Shown piece by piece: positions 32,894-42,664 of a stretch of DNA of 64,000 nucleotides (its first letter is position 1; every line of letters starts with the position of its first letter). The DNA lies in assembly GCA_021648685.1 (NCBI GenBank), contig JAKISI010000007.1, forward strand, positions 1 through 64,000, in the 5' to 3' direction. The notes under the pieces are model-generated. The model did no database searches and had not been told where the DNA came from. It was given only the letters and a program-made list of their open reading frames with translations. The position numbers and the translations under genes are program-made. The stretch is from Candidatus Polarisedimenticolaceae bacterium. Lineage in GTDB: Bacteria > Pseudomonadota > Gammaproteobacteria > Chromatiales > Chromatiaceae.

Positions 32894-34171
32894 TTAAAGA
32901 CGGCCATCTACATCGGCTGCCGGGAGGGTGTTTTTAACATCAAAAAGCACCCCCCCAGGTTTGCAGAAACCGCGAATTTTTTTGCTGCCCATGGCTTCGA
33001 ACTCCTGGTGTGCAACGGCCAGAATGACGGCGTCATAGTGGTTGCTTTGAGGCTGCTGGGTCAGTTGAATGCCGTACTCATCTTCCGCTTCGCCGCTATT
33101 CACCCAGGGGTCATGTATATCGACATTGGCCTCATAGTCATCCAGTTCTTCCAGAATATCCACTACGCGCGTGTTGCGCAGATCCGGGCAGTTCTCCTTA
33201 AAGGTCAGGCCAAGCACCAATATGTTGCTCCCCTTGATCTGTATGCCTCGCTTGATCATAAGCTTAATTACACAGTTGGTGATATAGACGCCCATCTCGT
33301 CATTGATGCGCCGTCCGGCAAGGATGATTTCAGGGTTATAGCCAATGGCCTGCGCTTTGTGGGTCAGATAGTAGGGGTCGACACCGATGCAATGGCCACC
33401 GACCAGCCCAGGTTTGAAGGGCAGGAAGTTCCACTTGGTGCCGGCAGCCTTGAGCACTTCGTCCGTGTCGATGCCCAGGCGGTTGAAAATGATGGCCAGC
33501 TCATTGATCAGTGCAATGTTGACATCGCGCTGGGTGTTTTCAATCACCTTGGCCGCCTCTGCCACCTGAATGCTGCTGGCCTTATGGGTGCCGACGGTGA
33601 TGACACGCCGGTAGACCGCATCGACATAATCAGCCGTTTCCGGTGTGGAGCCAGAGGTGATTTTTAAAATGTTGGTAACACGATGCTCCTTGTCACCGGG
33701 ATTGATGCGCTCCGGGCTGTAGCCGACAAAGAAGTCCTGGTTGAATTTGAGTCCGGAACCCTGCTCAAGTATAGGGACACAGACCTCCTCGGTGGCGCCT
33801 GGATAGACGGTGGATTCAAAGACCGCTACATCACCGGGCTGGATCAATTTACTGAGCGTTTGCGAGGCACTAATCAGTGGGGAGAGATCGGGCCTTTTAT
33901 ATTCATCAATGGGTGTGGGAACGGTGATGATATAGAAATTGCAACCGCGCAGCCCTTCAGGCTGGTCAGTAAAATGTAACTGTTTGGCCTGTTGAAGCTC
34001 AGCTAGATCAACTTCCAGTGTGCTGTCCTTTCCCTCTTTAAGTTCTGTAATGCGTGTACTGTTGTTGTCCAGGCCAAAGGTTGGAAGGATTTTTCCAAAC
34101 TCTACCGCAAGAGGCAGTCCGACATAGCCAAGGCCAATAATGCCGATTTTCGTATTGTTCATATCAAACAT
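32894..34171 (-). CDS. tviB: Nucleotide sugar dehydrogenase (TviB/WbpO-like)
   Basis: This 425-residue UDP-sugar 6-dehydrogenase has an N-terminal NAD fold ([19 protein letters not shown]), central domain, catalytic Cys in [17 protein letters not shown] and a C-terminal UDP-binding domain ([17 protein letters not shown]). [14 protein letters not shown] is the pattern of UDP-HexNAc dehydrogenases (Vi antigen TviB, Pseudomonas WbpO) rather than UDP-glucose dehydrogenase. It should make a UDP-N-acetyl-hexosaminuronate for an exopolysaccharide. ATG 34162 is a possible alternative start. Confidence 0.88.
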   Translation of the reverse strand: MFDMNNTKIGIIGLGYVGLPLAVEFGKILPTFGLDNNSTRITELKEGKDSTLEVDLAELQQAKQLHFTDQPEGLRGCNFYIITVPTPIDEYKRPDLSPLISASQTLSKLIQPGDVAVFESTVYPGATEEVCVPILEQGSGLKFNQDFFVGYSPERINPGDKEHRVTNILKITSGSTPETADYVDAVYRRVITVGTHKASSIQVAEAAKVIENTQRDVNIALINELAIIFNRLGIDTDEVLKAAGTKWNFLPFKPGLVGGHCIGVDPYYLTHKAQAIGYNPEIILAGRRINDEMGVYITNCVIKLMIKRGIQIKGSNILVLGLTFKENCPDLRNTRVVDILEELDDYEANVDIHDPWVNSGEAEDEYGIQLTQQPQSNHYDAVILAVAHQEFEAMGSKKIRGFCKPGGVLFDVKNTLPAADVDGRL

Positions 34172-34365
34172 GCTGGAACCCGTTATTTGTTAAGTTGTTA
34201 TATCAGATTTAAAAATGAGTATCTTTGTTGCGCATCCGGTTTGAGTTTACTTGCCCCTCTGCTCCATGGTTCTTAATGCCGTGGTCTTGTATACTTCATT
34301 GGGGCATTTGAGACCTCTCCTACTAAAAATTTCTACAGCCCAATGCATGAGGCATTTATTATCTG

Positions 34366-35754
34366 ATGATCAGACTGTTTGGACATTATATATCAAGACA
34401 CTTCCTGCTGCTTGGAGCCGTCGAGTTGGCACTGTTTTTTTTGGCACTGTTCGCCGGGTACTTTATGCTGTACCCATTAGAACAGCTCCAGCGGGCGATA
34501 GATGAGCAGCATCTACTTGTAGTCGCGGTACTGTTTGCGGTTGTAATGTTGATCTCAATGGTCTCGATGGGAACCTACCAGCGTGGTCTTCAGGATAGAG
34601 CCGATCTTATTTTACGTACCGGCCTGGCTTTTCTATTTGCCTCAATGGCTTCAACCCTGGCTTTTTTCACCTTCCCTGAGTTATCACTTGGACGCGGTGT
34701 CTTTGCTATTGCACTGCTCTTCTCTTTTGTCATGGTGCTGCTGGTAAGAGAGATCTATATTCATATCGCCGGAGCAGAGGCTTTTAAACACAGACTGCTG
34801 GTATTGGGAACCGGGAAAAATGCCAAGCTGATACATGATCTGGAAGATACAGGAGTGGGTTTTTCCATAGCAAAGTTCCTCCACCTGCATGATAAAGATG
34901 ATGTCATTCCCAAGTCGAGGCAGATAGAGTTGAGCGACTCCCTGCTGGCACTGGCCTTCAAAGAGGGGATTGATGAGATTGTAGTGGCCGTCGATGACCG
35001 GCGTCGGCGTCTCCCCGTGGATGATATTATTGACTGCAAGATGAGTGGCATTCGCGTCTATGACCTGCTGGGGTTTCTGGAGAAGGAGACCGCCTGTGTC
35101 AAGATAGATCTTCTCTACCCAAGCTGGATTCTGTTTTCAGGGGGCTTCAACATGGGGGGATTTGCCAAGTACGGCAAACGCCTGCTGGATATTGTGGTGA
35201 GCACTTTTATGCTGATCTGTCTGACACCTGTTATGCTGCTGGTGGCTATTGCAAGCCTGATTGATTCGCGCTTTCGGGATCCGGTTTTTTTCAACCAGAT
35301 TCGAGTCGGGCAAAATGGAAAACCCTTCAACGTCTATAAGTTCAGAAGCATGCGTACCGATGCCGAGGCGGATGGCGTTGCCCGTTGGGCAAGCAAAAAC
35401 GACTCACGAGTGACCAGGCTTGGGCGCATGATGCGCAAGACAAGATTGGATGAGCTGCCACAACTGGTGAATGTTTTGCTGGGTGATATGAGCATGGTAG
35501 GCCCACGCCCGGAACGGCCGGAATTTGTGGATCAACTATCCAAGGATATCCCTTACTATCATGAGCGCCATCGCATGAAACCTGGTGTGACAGGCTGGGC
35601 TCAATTGCGATACCCGTATGGTGCGACAGCTTATGATGCCCGGCGCAAATTGGAGTACGACCTCTACTATGTGAAAAATGCCAGCCTGTTTCTGGATTTG
35701 AATGTGCTGATTCAGACCGTTGAGGTGGTGTTGTTTGGCAAGGGTGCGCAATAG
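34366..35754 (+). CDS. TIGR03013-type sugar transferase (EpsB-like, PEP-CTERM locus)
   Basis: The 462-residue protein begins the polysaccharide repeat on undecaprenyl phosphate. It has four or more N-terminal membrane segments (to about residue 130), a CoA-binding-like middle ([18 protein letters not shown]), a fifth membrane segment and a C-terminal bacterial sugar transferase domain ([42 protein letters not shown] in pieces, KPGVTGWAQ). The family is found next to prsK-prsR-prsT in exosortase-associated exopolysaccharide loci, as here. Confidence 0.9.
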   Translation: MIRLFGHYISRHFLLLGAVELALFFLALFAGYFMLYPLEQLQRAIDEQHLLVVAVLFAVVMLISMVSMGTYQRGLQDRADLILRTGLAFLFASMASTLAFFTFPELSLGRGVFAIALLFSFVMVLLVREIYIHIAGAEAFKHRLLVLGTGKNAKLIHDLEDTGVGFSIAKFLHLHDKDDVIPKSRQIELSDSLLALAFKEGIDEIVVAVDDRRRRLPVDDIIDCKMSGIRVYDLLGFLEKETACVKIDLLYPSWILFSGGFNMGGFAKYGKRLLDIVVSTFMLICLTPVMLLVAIASLIDSRFRDPVFFNQIRVGQNGKPFNVYKFRSMRTDAEADGVARWASKNDSRVTRLGRMMRKTRLDELPQLVNVLLGDMSMVGPRPERPEFVDQLSKDIPYYHERHRMKPGVTGWAQLRYPYGATAYDARRKLEYDLYYVKNASLFLDLNVLIQTVEVVLFGKGAQ

Positions 35755-35791
35755 CACTATAAAGCCTTTACCATGAATATGCCTCCATACA

Positions 35792-37888
35792 ATGTTTGAA
35801 TTTGGGGTCTTAGGCTACTCAGCTGCCGCGCTCGCCTTCCTGGTCTTTGCCATACTGCTGTCAACCAGCTGGCGAGGCAAAACGCAAGGTGGAATGCTGC
35901 TGCTTGCAGCGCTGGTTACATCGATATGGGCCGCAATCTTAGCAATACAGGCCGCCTATCAGGTCATACCCGTGGCGCTGGTTTGGGCTGTAGAGGTATT
36001 ACGTGCACTGACATGGTTGGCCTTCCTGATCAGGTTGCTACTACCAGCAGCTGGACAACGAAGCCGATATGCCAGCCATTTAAAGATTCTACGGAGAGTG
36101 GTTTTTTTCCTTTGCCTTCTCTTGATCCTTCCCTTTGATGACCTCCTGCTATTCAATACTGAAATCCCATATCTTAATCTTGGCTTCGATCTGAGATTTT
36201 TAGGCCAGGTATTGCTTGCATTGTGTGGCGTGGTTCTGGTTGAACAGCTGTTCAGAAATACCCCCGCCGATGAGCGATGGGGCATAAAATATCTCTGTCT
36301 TGGCCTTGGCGGCATATTTATATTTGATTTTTATCTCTTTTCAGATGCCCTGTTGTTCAGACGGATCGATGGTGATATCTGGTATGCCAGAGGCGCTGTC
36401 AATGCCTTGATCGTACCGCTGATCGTGGTGGCCTCTGCGCGCAACCCCCAGTGGTCCGTTGACCTGTTTGTCTCCCGACAGATGGTCTTTCATACCACCT
36501 CAATATTTGGTGCCGGCCTCTACATGCTGCTGATGGCGGTGGCAGGCTACTACATTAAACTCTATGGTGGAGAGTGGGGGACAATACTCCAGATCACCTT
36601 TATATTTGCAGCCGCTATAGGGCTGCTTGCGATCCTCCTCTCCGGTTCTTTACGAGCCAAGACAAAGGTTTTTTTAAACAAGCACTTCTTCAACTATCGC
36701 TACGACTATCGCGAAGAGTGGCTGCGCCTTATACAGGTTCTGTCAGGTGAAGGGGAGGACCGACCACTGCAAGAGCGGGCCATATCAGCGATGGCAGGTA
36801 TCGTTGAAAGCCCGGGGGGTCTGCTCTGGTTGCGAGAGGGGCAAGGGGCGTACAGCAATGTAGCCTGCTGGCACCTGTCAGAGGTTGGAGCAAAGAGCAG
36901 CTCGGGGTTGGAATCATTGCTGCTGTTTTTCGAGCAGCGGCAATGGGTGGTCAACCTCGAAGAGTATCTTGAAGACCCCTCATTTTACACCGATCTGGAG
37001 CTGCCTGACTGGCTGCTGAAACTAGAGCGTGCATGGCTGCTGGTTCCACTGCTGCATGATGCAAAACTGCAAGGATTTGTACTGCTGGCAACCCCGCGGG
37101 CCAAGCATGCGCTGAATTGGGAAAATATGGACCTGCTCAAAACTGCGGGGCGTCAGGTTGCCAGTTATCTGGCATTAAACAGAGCCGCTATCGCTTTGGC
37201 AGAGGCCCAGCAGTTTGAAGGGTTCAACCGGCTGTCAGCATTTGTGATCCATGACCTGAAAAATCTGATTGCGCAACTCTCACTGGTTACAAAGAATGCA
37301 GTCCGCCATAAAAACAACCCTGAATTCATTGATGATGTCATGCAGACCATTGATAATTCTGTATCTAAAATGAGCCGCTTAATGGCACAGATGCGTAGCG
37401 CCATGCCGGGAGACAACCGATCCCAGATTGAGCTCAATGCCATGCTTCGTGATCTGATTCTGGAGTGCTCCAGCCAGACCCCGGTGCCGGTGTTCAACGG
37501 AGTGAACGAAGAGATAGTAATTCTCGCCGATAGAGACCGCATGGGTGCGGTCTTTGGGCACGTCATACAGAATGCCCAGGATGCGACGCCAGTAGATGGG
37601 CGTGTTGAGATCAGGCTGCATTCTGCATCTGGGCAGGCTATAGTGGAGGTGCGTGATACCGGCCTGGGTATGGATGAGGCCTTTATCAGAGAGCGCCTCT
37701 TCCGCCCGTTTGACTCGACGAAAGGGCTGACCGGCATGGGGATAGGGGCCTACGAGTGCCGTGAATTTGTAAATGCCATTGGCGGACAGGTGCTGGTCTC
37801 CAGCACCCCAGGTGCAGGAACCCTCTTCACGATGGTGCTGCCATTGGCACCGCTTGCGTTCACTGAAAAACCAAAGGAAAAAACTTGA
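35792..37888 (+). CDS. prsK: PEP-CTERM system sensor histidine kinase PrsK
   Basis: The 698-residue membrane kinase has many N-terminal hydrophobic segments (about residues 1-290), a GAF-like middle (about 310-465) and a C-terminal kinase: H-box with H487 in FVIHDLKNLIAQ, N-box VIQNAQDATP, G1 DTGLGMD and G2 GLTGMGIGAYECREF. This layout is that of PrsK. It is followed with a 4-bp overlap by its likely partner PrsR. The signal sensed is unknown. Confidence 0.92.
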   Translation: MFEFGVLGYSAAALAFLVFAILLSTSWRGKTQGGMLLLAALVTSIWAAILAIQAAYQVIPVALVWAVEVLRALTWLAFLIRLLLPAAGQRSRYASHLKILRRVVFFLCLLLILPFDDLLLFNTEIPYLNLGFDLRFLGQVLLALCGVVLVEQLFRNTPADERWGIKYLCLGLGGIFIFDFYLFSDALLFRRIDGDIWYARGAVNALIVPLIVVASARNPQWSVDLFVSRQMVFHTTSIFGAGLYMLLMAVAGYYIKLYGGEWGTILQITFIFAAAIGLLAILLSGSLRAKTKVFLNKHFFNYRYDYREEWLRLIQVLSGEGEDRPLQERAISAMAGIVESPGGLLWLREGQGAYSNVACWHLSEVGAKSSSGLESLLLFFEQRQWVVNLEEYLEDPSFYTDLELPDWLLKLERAWLLVPLLHDAKLQGFVLLATPRAKHALNWENMDLLKTAGRQVASYLALNRAAIALAEAQQFEGFNRLSAFVIHDLKNLIAQLSLVTKNAVRHKNNPEFIDDVMQTIDNSVSKMSRLMAQMRSAMPGDNRSQIELNAMLRDLILECSSQTPVPVFNGVNEEIVILADRDRMGAVFGHVIQNAQDATPVDGRVEIRLHSASGQAIVEVRDTGLGMDEAFIRERLFRPFDSTKGLTGMGIGAYECREFVNAIGGQVLVSSTPGAGTLFTMVLPLAPLAFTEKPKEKT

Positions 37889-39240
37889 GCGACAAAGCTA
37901 AAAAACTGCTTATTGTTGAGGATGACCCAGGGTTACAGAGCCAGCTACGCTGGAGCTTTGAAGGCTTTGAGATTGAAGTGGCAGCTGATCGAACCACAGC
38001 GCTTGCCCAACTGCGCAGATTTGAACCCAGTGTCGTCACCCTGGATCTCGGGCTGCCTCCAGACCCCGGAGGAACCAGCGAGGGCTTTGCAACGCTGGAG
38101 GAGATACTGGCGCTGGCTCCTGATACCAAGATTATTGTTGTTACCGGGCATAACGACCGTACGAATGCGGTCAGAGCCATCGGGTTGGGTGCCTACGACT
38201 TTTATGAAAAGCCGATAGACCCGGATCTCTTGAATCTGATTTTAGAGCGAGCGGTACGACTCCACCATCTGGAACAACAGAATCACCAGTTAGAGCAGCA
38301 GCAGGCTGCCATGCCACTGGATGGCTTGATTACGGCCAGCCCTCAGATGCTCAAGGTCTGCCGCTCCATAGAAAAGCTGGCGCCAACCAATGTATCGACA
38401 CTGATACTGGGTGAAAGTGGAACAGGCAAAGAGCTGCTGGTAAAGGCACTGCACAGTCTAAGTGACCGCTCCAACAAACGGCTGGTCGCCATCAACTGTG
38501 CGGCAATTCCAGAGAACCTGCTGGAGAGCGAACTGTTTGGCTATGAGAAAGGTGCCTTTACCGGGGCGGCAAAAACAACGGTTGGCAAGATTGAGCATGC
38601 TGATGGAGGGATGCTTTTTTTAGATGAGATTGGTGACCTGCCACTTCCACTTCAGGCAAAACTGCTGCGTTTTCTACAAGAGAGAGTGATTGAACGCGTG
38701 GGTGGCCGGCGTGAAATTGAAGTCGATGTACGGGTAGTATGCGCCACCCACCAGAACCTGCTTGAACAGATCAAAGAGGGGGGATTTCGGGAAGACCTCT
38801 ACTACCGCGTGAATGAAGCCACAATCGTGGTGCCGCCTCTGCGAGAGAGAGAGGGGGATGCCGTGGTGCTGGCGCGTACCTTTTTGCAACATTTTATACA
38901 AGAGTTAAAGCTGCCTGCACGGGAGCTTTCCAAAGCGGCTTTAGAGGCGATTGAAAACTATGGGTGGCCGGGTAACGTGCGTGAACTTGAAAACCGAGTC
39001 AAGCGCGCCCTGGTTATGGCCGATGAGATGCAGATAACAGCTGATGATCTTGAGCTTGCAGAGCTGGAGGTTGAAGTGGCACCTTTCAATCTGCGTGAAG
39101 TGAGAGAAGAGGCAGAGCGCAGGGCGGTTCTGCGGGCGCTTAACCTCACGAATAATAACGTATCCCGCACCGCAGATATGTTGGGTGTGACGCGACCGAC
39201 GCTCTACAACCTAGTGCGTAAATATAAACTTGAAATCTGA
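37885..39240 (+). CDS. prsR: PEP-CTERM system response regulator PrsR, sigma-54 activator
   Basis: The 451-residue regulator has a receiver domain with phosphoacceptor D54 (VTLDLGLPP), an AAA+ sigma-54 interaction domain with Walker A LGESGTGKE, the sigma-54 contact loop GAFTGA at 223-228 and Walker B MLFLDEIG, and a Fis-type HTH at the C-terminus (NVSRTADMLGVTRPTLYNL). PrsR proteins switch on PEP-CTERM genes through sigma-54 promoters. TTG 37885 overlaps the prsK stop, so the two are coupled. Confidence 0.93.
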   Translation: MSDKAKKLLIVEDDPGLQSQLRWSFEGFEIEVAADRTTALAQLRRFEPSVVTLDLGLPPDPGGTSEGFATLEEILALAPDTKIIVVTGHNDRTNAVRAIGLGAYDFYEKPIDPDLLNLILERAVRLHHLEQQNHQLEQQQAAMPLDGLITASPQMLKVCRSIEKLAPTNVSTLILGESGTGKELLVKALHSLSDRSNKRLVAINCAAIPENLLESELFGYEKGAFTGAAKTTVGKIEHADGGMLFLDEIGDLPLPLQAKLLRFLQERVIERVGGRREIEVDVRVVCATHQNLLEQIKEGGFREDLYYRVNEATIVVPPLREREGDAVVLARTFLQHFIQELKLPARELSKAALEAIENYGWPGNVRELENRVKRALVMADEMQITADDLELAELEVEVAPFNLREVREEAERRAVLRALNLTNNNVSRTADMLGVTRPTLYNLVRKYKLEI

Positions 39241-39279
39241 CTGGATTGACAGATTGTTAACTTTGGAAGGTAAGCACAA

Positions 39280-42063
39280 ATGATAAAGCACACCATGCCG
39301 TGGTATAGATGCACCCTGTTTGCAGTGGTCTCCATGTTTTTTTCTGCGGCTCTGCTGGCAGCGCCCAATGTGCAGGAGTATGTAGATAAAGCCGAAAAAT
39401 ACCTGGCGGAAGGGGAGGTGAGATCAGCGGTTATCGAGCTGAAAAATGCACTACAGCGTGAGCCAATGCATGTGGATGCCCGGATCATGCTGGGCAATAT
39501 CTATCTTAAAACGGGTGATGCAGCTTCGGCTGAGAAGGAGTTTCGGCGTGTGGCCAAGCTGCATGTCACTCAGGAGAGATGGCTAAAAGAGATGGGGCAT
39601 GCGCTGTTGCTACAGAGGAAATATAAGGAGGCGCTTGAAACCATAAAACCGGACGCTGGCGAATCTGGCAGCTTCAAAGCGGAACTATTGATTATAAGAG
39701 GGCTGGCCTATCAGGGGCTTGAAAAACTGGAGCAGGCTGAAAAAGCCTACAAAGAGTCACGCGAGCTGGATCCGGAAAACAGCTCATCATTGATCGCCAT
39801 GGCTCAGCTGGCACTAAAAAGAGGGCAGAGTGAAGGGGCAATGGCCTTGGTTAGCCGGGTGCTGGAGAAGGAGCCAGAAAACATCAGGGCACTCATGATT
39901 CGTGGAGACCTTGCACGGCAGGCGCGCAGGCTTGATCAAGCCGAAGATGACTTCACAAAAATCATTGCCATCAACCCAAAACACCTGCAGGCTCGTCTCG
40001 TCAGGGCGACGATCCGCCTGGCAAAAGGTGAGTTCGATCGCGTTCCTGAAGATCTGGATATTATAGAGAAGCAATTTCCAAATAGCCCGGCTGCGCAATA
40101 TTTAAGAGCCCTGCTGGCATTTCAGAGCAAAGAATATGATAGAGCTGCGGAGCTGCTGCAATTGGCACTGCGCAATAATCCAAAGCACATCCAGAGCCAG
40201 TGGTTATATGGAATGACCAGTTATGCGAAGGGTGATCTGGAAACTGCAGCGGAATACCTGGCGAGTGTTGTCGCCGCAATGCCTGGGAACATCCAGGCGG
40301 TTAAACTTTTGGCAGCAACCAGGATGAAGCTTAAGCAGCCAAAAATGGCCGTTAAGATTCTTGAGCAAGCCTTGATAAAGCACGCCAAAGACCCGCAGCT
40401 AATGGCACTGCTGGGCAGCGCCTATCTGCACAGCGGTGAACAGGAGAAGGGTGCGGATATGCTGAGCAAGGCCATCGCCATTGAACCGGATCTGGCGATA
40501 TTGCGCACAGAGCTGGCGATGAGCCTGCTGGCACAAGGTGAAACAGAAGAGGCGATAACGGAGCTGAAATCCGCAGTGGATCTGGGGCAGGGGGTGGTTC
40601 AGGCAGACATCTTGCTGGTGCTCTCGCACCTGCAAAAAAAGGAGTATGAAAAGGCACTGGTGGCAAGCAAAGCGCTGGAGAAAAAGATGCCGGAAAGCCC
40701 GATACCTTTTAATCTGACTGGGCTGGCATATCTCTATAAAGGTGATACCCAACTGGCATCCAGGCAATTTAACAGAGCACTGGCCATCGACCCGGAATTT
40801 TTTACCGCAGAGATGAACCTGGTTCGAATAGATTTTGCCAACAAAGATAGTGAAGCTATGGAGCGGCGCTATAAAAGCATCCTGTCGAGATCAGAAAAGC
40901 ACCTTGGCGCACTGTTGGGGATGGCCGATCTGATGGCAAAAAAAGGCGAGAATGAGGAGGTTGAAAAGTGGTTGAAAAAAGCCTATCAACTGAACCCTGA
41001 ACTGTCCCAGCCGGGCATAGCGTTAGCCCGCTACTATTTGAACCTGAAAAAGCCACACAAGGCATTGTCACTGGCCAATGCGCTGTCACAAAAATTCCCC
41101 AAGAATCCAAATGTAGTGAAAACCGTTGCTGATGTGCAATTGGCCGCAGGCGAGGTCAACAGCGCCATCCGTAACTATGAGATCCTGACGCAACAGCAGG
41201 CTGCCGCGCCTGGCGCCTGGCTGCTGTTGGCGCGCGCCCAGTTAAGGGGAGATGAACAAAGGAATGCCCGGGCAAGTTTACAGCAGGCACTGAAGCTGAA
41301 AGAGGACTTCACCCAGGCCAGGATCATACTGGCGGGGCTGGAGCTGAGGAGCCGTAACTATGATGAGGCCTCAAGGCAGGCAGATTGGATCATAAAAAAC
41401 CACCCTGAACGATCAGCAGGTTATGAGATAAGTGCAGCAGTATTTCAAAACGGAAAGCAGCCAGAAAAAGCGCTGGAGCTGTATGAAAAAGGGCACAGGG
41501 TGCAGCCCTCTGCCCGGCTTGCCACCACGCTTGCCAGACAATATAGCGCTGTTGGCAAGCCAGAAAAAGCGGTTGCAACGTTGAATGAGTGGTTAAAGGA
41601 GGAGCCTGAAAACATTGCCGTACTGAGCATGCTGGGGGTGCAGTACCAGTCGATGAAACAGGATGCCGAGGCCATCAGCGCCTATCAAAAGGTGCATGAG
41701 CTGGCCCCGAAAAACCTACTGGTGCTCAATAATCTGGCGTGGCTTTATCAGACCAAAGGCGACAAAAGAGCCTTGATACTGAGTAAAAAAGCCTATGAAT
41801 TGGCACCTGAAACCCCTGAAATTGTAGATACCTATGGGTGGATACTGGTGAAATTTGGCGAACAGGAGAGAGGGTTGCAGATACTGCAGCAGGCCTTTGT
41901 AAGCGCCCCGACAAATCCAGAGATCGGCTACCATGTAGCCTATGCTCTGCATAAGGTAGGGCGTGTGGAAGAGGCCCAAAAGATGCTACAGAGAAATCTC
42001 CGGGATCACCCTGAATCAGCCGTTGTTCAGGAGGTAAAACAGCTGCTCAACCAGCTGCAATAG
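39280..42063 (+). CDS. prsT: PEP-CTERM system TPR-repeat protein PrsT
   Basis: The 927-residue secreted protein has a signal peptide (about 1-28, ending ALLAAP) and then about twenty tetratricopeptide repeats spread over the whole length, with typical A-x3-Y/L-x-A-L and P pattern. It corresponds to PrsT of the exosortase/PEP-CTERM set and would act in the periplasm, perhaps as a scaffold for polysaccharide or protein export. Together with prsK and prsR it makes a probable operon. Confidence 0.9.
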   Translation: MIKHTMPWYRCTLFAVVSMFFSAALLAAPNVQEYVDKAEKYLAEGEVRSAVIELKNALQREPMHVDARIMLGNIYLKTGDAASAEKEFRRVAKLHVTQERWLKEMGHALLLQRKYKEALETIKPDAGESGSFKAELLIIRGLAYQGLEKLEQAEKAYKESRELDPENSSSLIAMAQLALKRGQSEGAMALVSRVLEKEPENIRALMIRGDLARQARRLDQAEDDFTKIIAINPKHLQARLVRATIRLAKGEFDRVPEDLDIIEKQFPNSPAAQYLRALLAFQSKEYDRAAELLQLALRNNPKHIQSQWLYGMTSYAKGDLETAAEYLASVVAAMPGNIQAVKLLAATRMKLKQPKMAVKILEQALIKHAKDPQLMALLGSAYLHSGEQEKGADMLSKAIAIEPDLAILRTELAMSLLAQGETEEAITELKSAVDLGQGVVQADILLVLSHLQKKEYEKALVASKALEKKMPESPIPFNLTGLAYLYKGDTQLASRQFNRALAIDPEFFTAEMNLVRIDFANKDSEAMERRYKSILSRSEKHLGALLGMADLMAKKGENEEVEKWLKKAYQLNPELSQPGIALARYYLNLKKPHKALSLANALSQKFPKNPNVVKTVADVQLAAGEVNSAIRNYEILTQQQAAAPGAWLLLARAQLRGDEQRNARASLQQALKLKEDFTQARIILAGLELRSRNYDEASRQADWIIKNHPERSAGYEISAAVFQNGKQPEKALELYEKGHRVQPSARLATTLARQYSAVGKPEKAVATLNEWLKEEPENIAVLSMLGVQYQSMKQDAEAISAYQKVHELAPKNLLVLNNLAWLYQTKGDKRALILSKKAYELAPETPEIVDTYGWILVKFGEQERGLQILQQAFVSAPTNPEIGYHVAYALHKVGRVEEAQKMLQRNLRDHPESAVVQEVKQLLNQLQ

Positions 42064-42077
42064 CTATAGGGCGGGCA

Positions 42078-42467
42078 TCAGGGCAGAGAGACAGGCAGTG
42101 CTGGTTGCCAGCTCTCTGCCCGATGTTCTGCCACGATCGCCGTATAGATGCCACCCCGCACGTTGAACTCAGCTGTCAGTCGCATGAATCGTGGCTGTGT
42201 TGCCGCTACCAGATCTTGCAGAATCTGGTTGGTCACCGCCTCATGAAAGGCCCCCTCGTCACGAAACGCCCACACATAGAGCTTTAGTGATTTCAGCTCC
42301 ACACAGAGTTGGTCAGGGATATACTCAACGGTAAGTTCAGCAAAATCAGGCTGGCCGGTCTTTGGGCAGAGGCAGGTAAACTCAGGCACCTGGATGCGGA
42401 TGGTGTAATCGGTCGTTTGCTGGGGATTTTCAAAGGTTTCCAGAGACTTGCCGGGTTGAGATGACAT
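42078..42467 (-). CDS. queF: NADPH-dependent preQ0 reductase QueF
   Basis: QueF reduces preQ0 to preQ1 for queuosine in tRNA. The 129-residue short-type enzyme has the catalytic Cys C34 and D41 in [12 protein letters not shown] and the QueF signature [20 protein letters not shown] (position 77 region). It is convergent with prsT and divergent from smc. Confidence 0.96.
   Translation of the reverse strand: MSSQPGKSLETFENPQQTTDYTIRIQVPEFTCLCPKTGQPDFAELTVEYIPDQLCVELKSLKLYVWAFRDEGAFHEAVTNQILQDLVAATQPRFMRLTAEFNVRGGIYTAIVAEHRAESWQPALPVSLP
42081..42121 (+). terminator. Hairpin downstream of prsT
   Basis: GGGCAGAGAG (42081-42090) and CTCTCTGCCC (42112-42121) form a perfect 10-bp stem 18 bp after the prsT stop, inside the 3' end of queF. 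It lacks a T-run, so it is a weak or processing-type end signal. Confidence 0.35.
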
Positions 42468-42664
42468 GCTAGTGATCCGTTGAGTAGGGTTTTGGAGAGG
42501 CGATTATACGGGGTCTTATGAAACACGAAAACCGGCTTCTTTTGAAACCACAAAAATAAAAACAATTCACAATATAATCATGAAGATAGAGTGTTGCTTC
42601 CGATGGGCATGTTTGCGTTTGAACGGCTTGTATCCTGTTGCAGCTGCCTGTATCTTAGCGCCCT

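Noticed and set aside
34172-34365. Search for a sigma-54 site between the uronate genes and the sugar transferase
   Set aside because: No GG-N10-GC match was found on either strand in the 194-bp gap, so PrsR control of these genes cannot be claimed.
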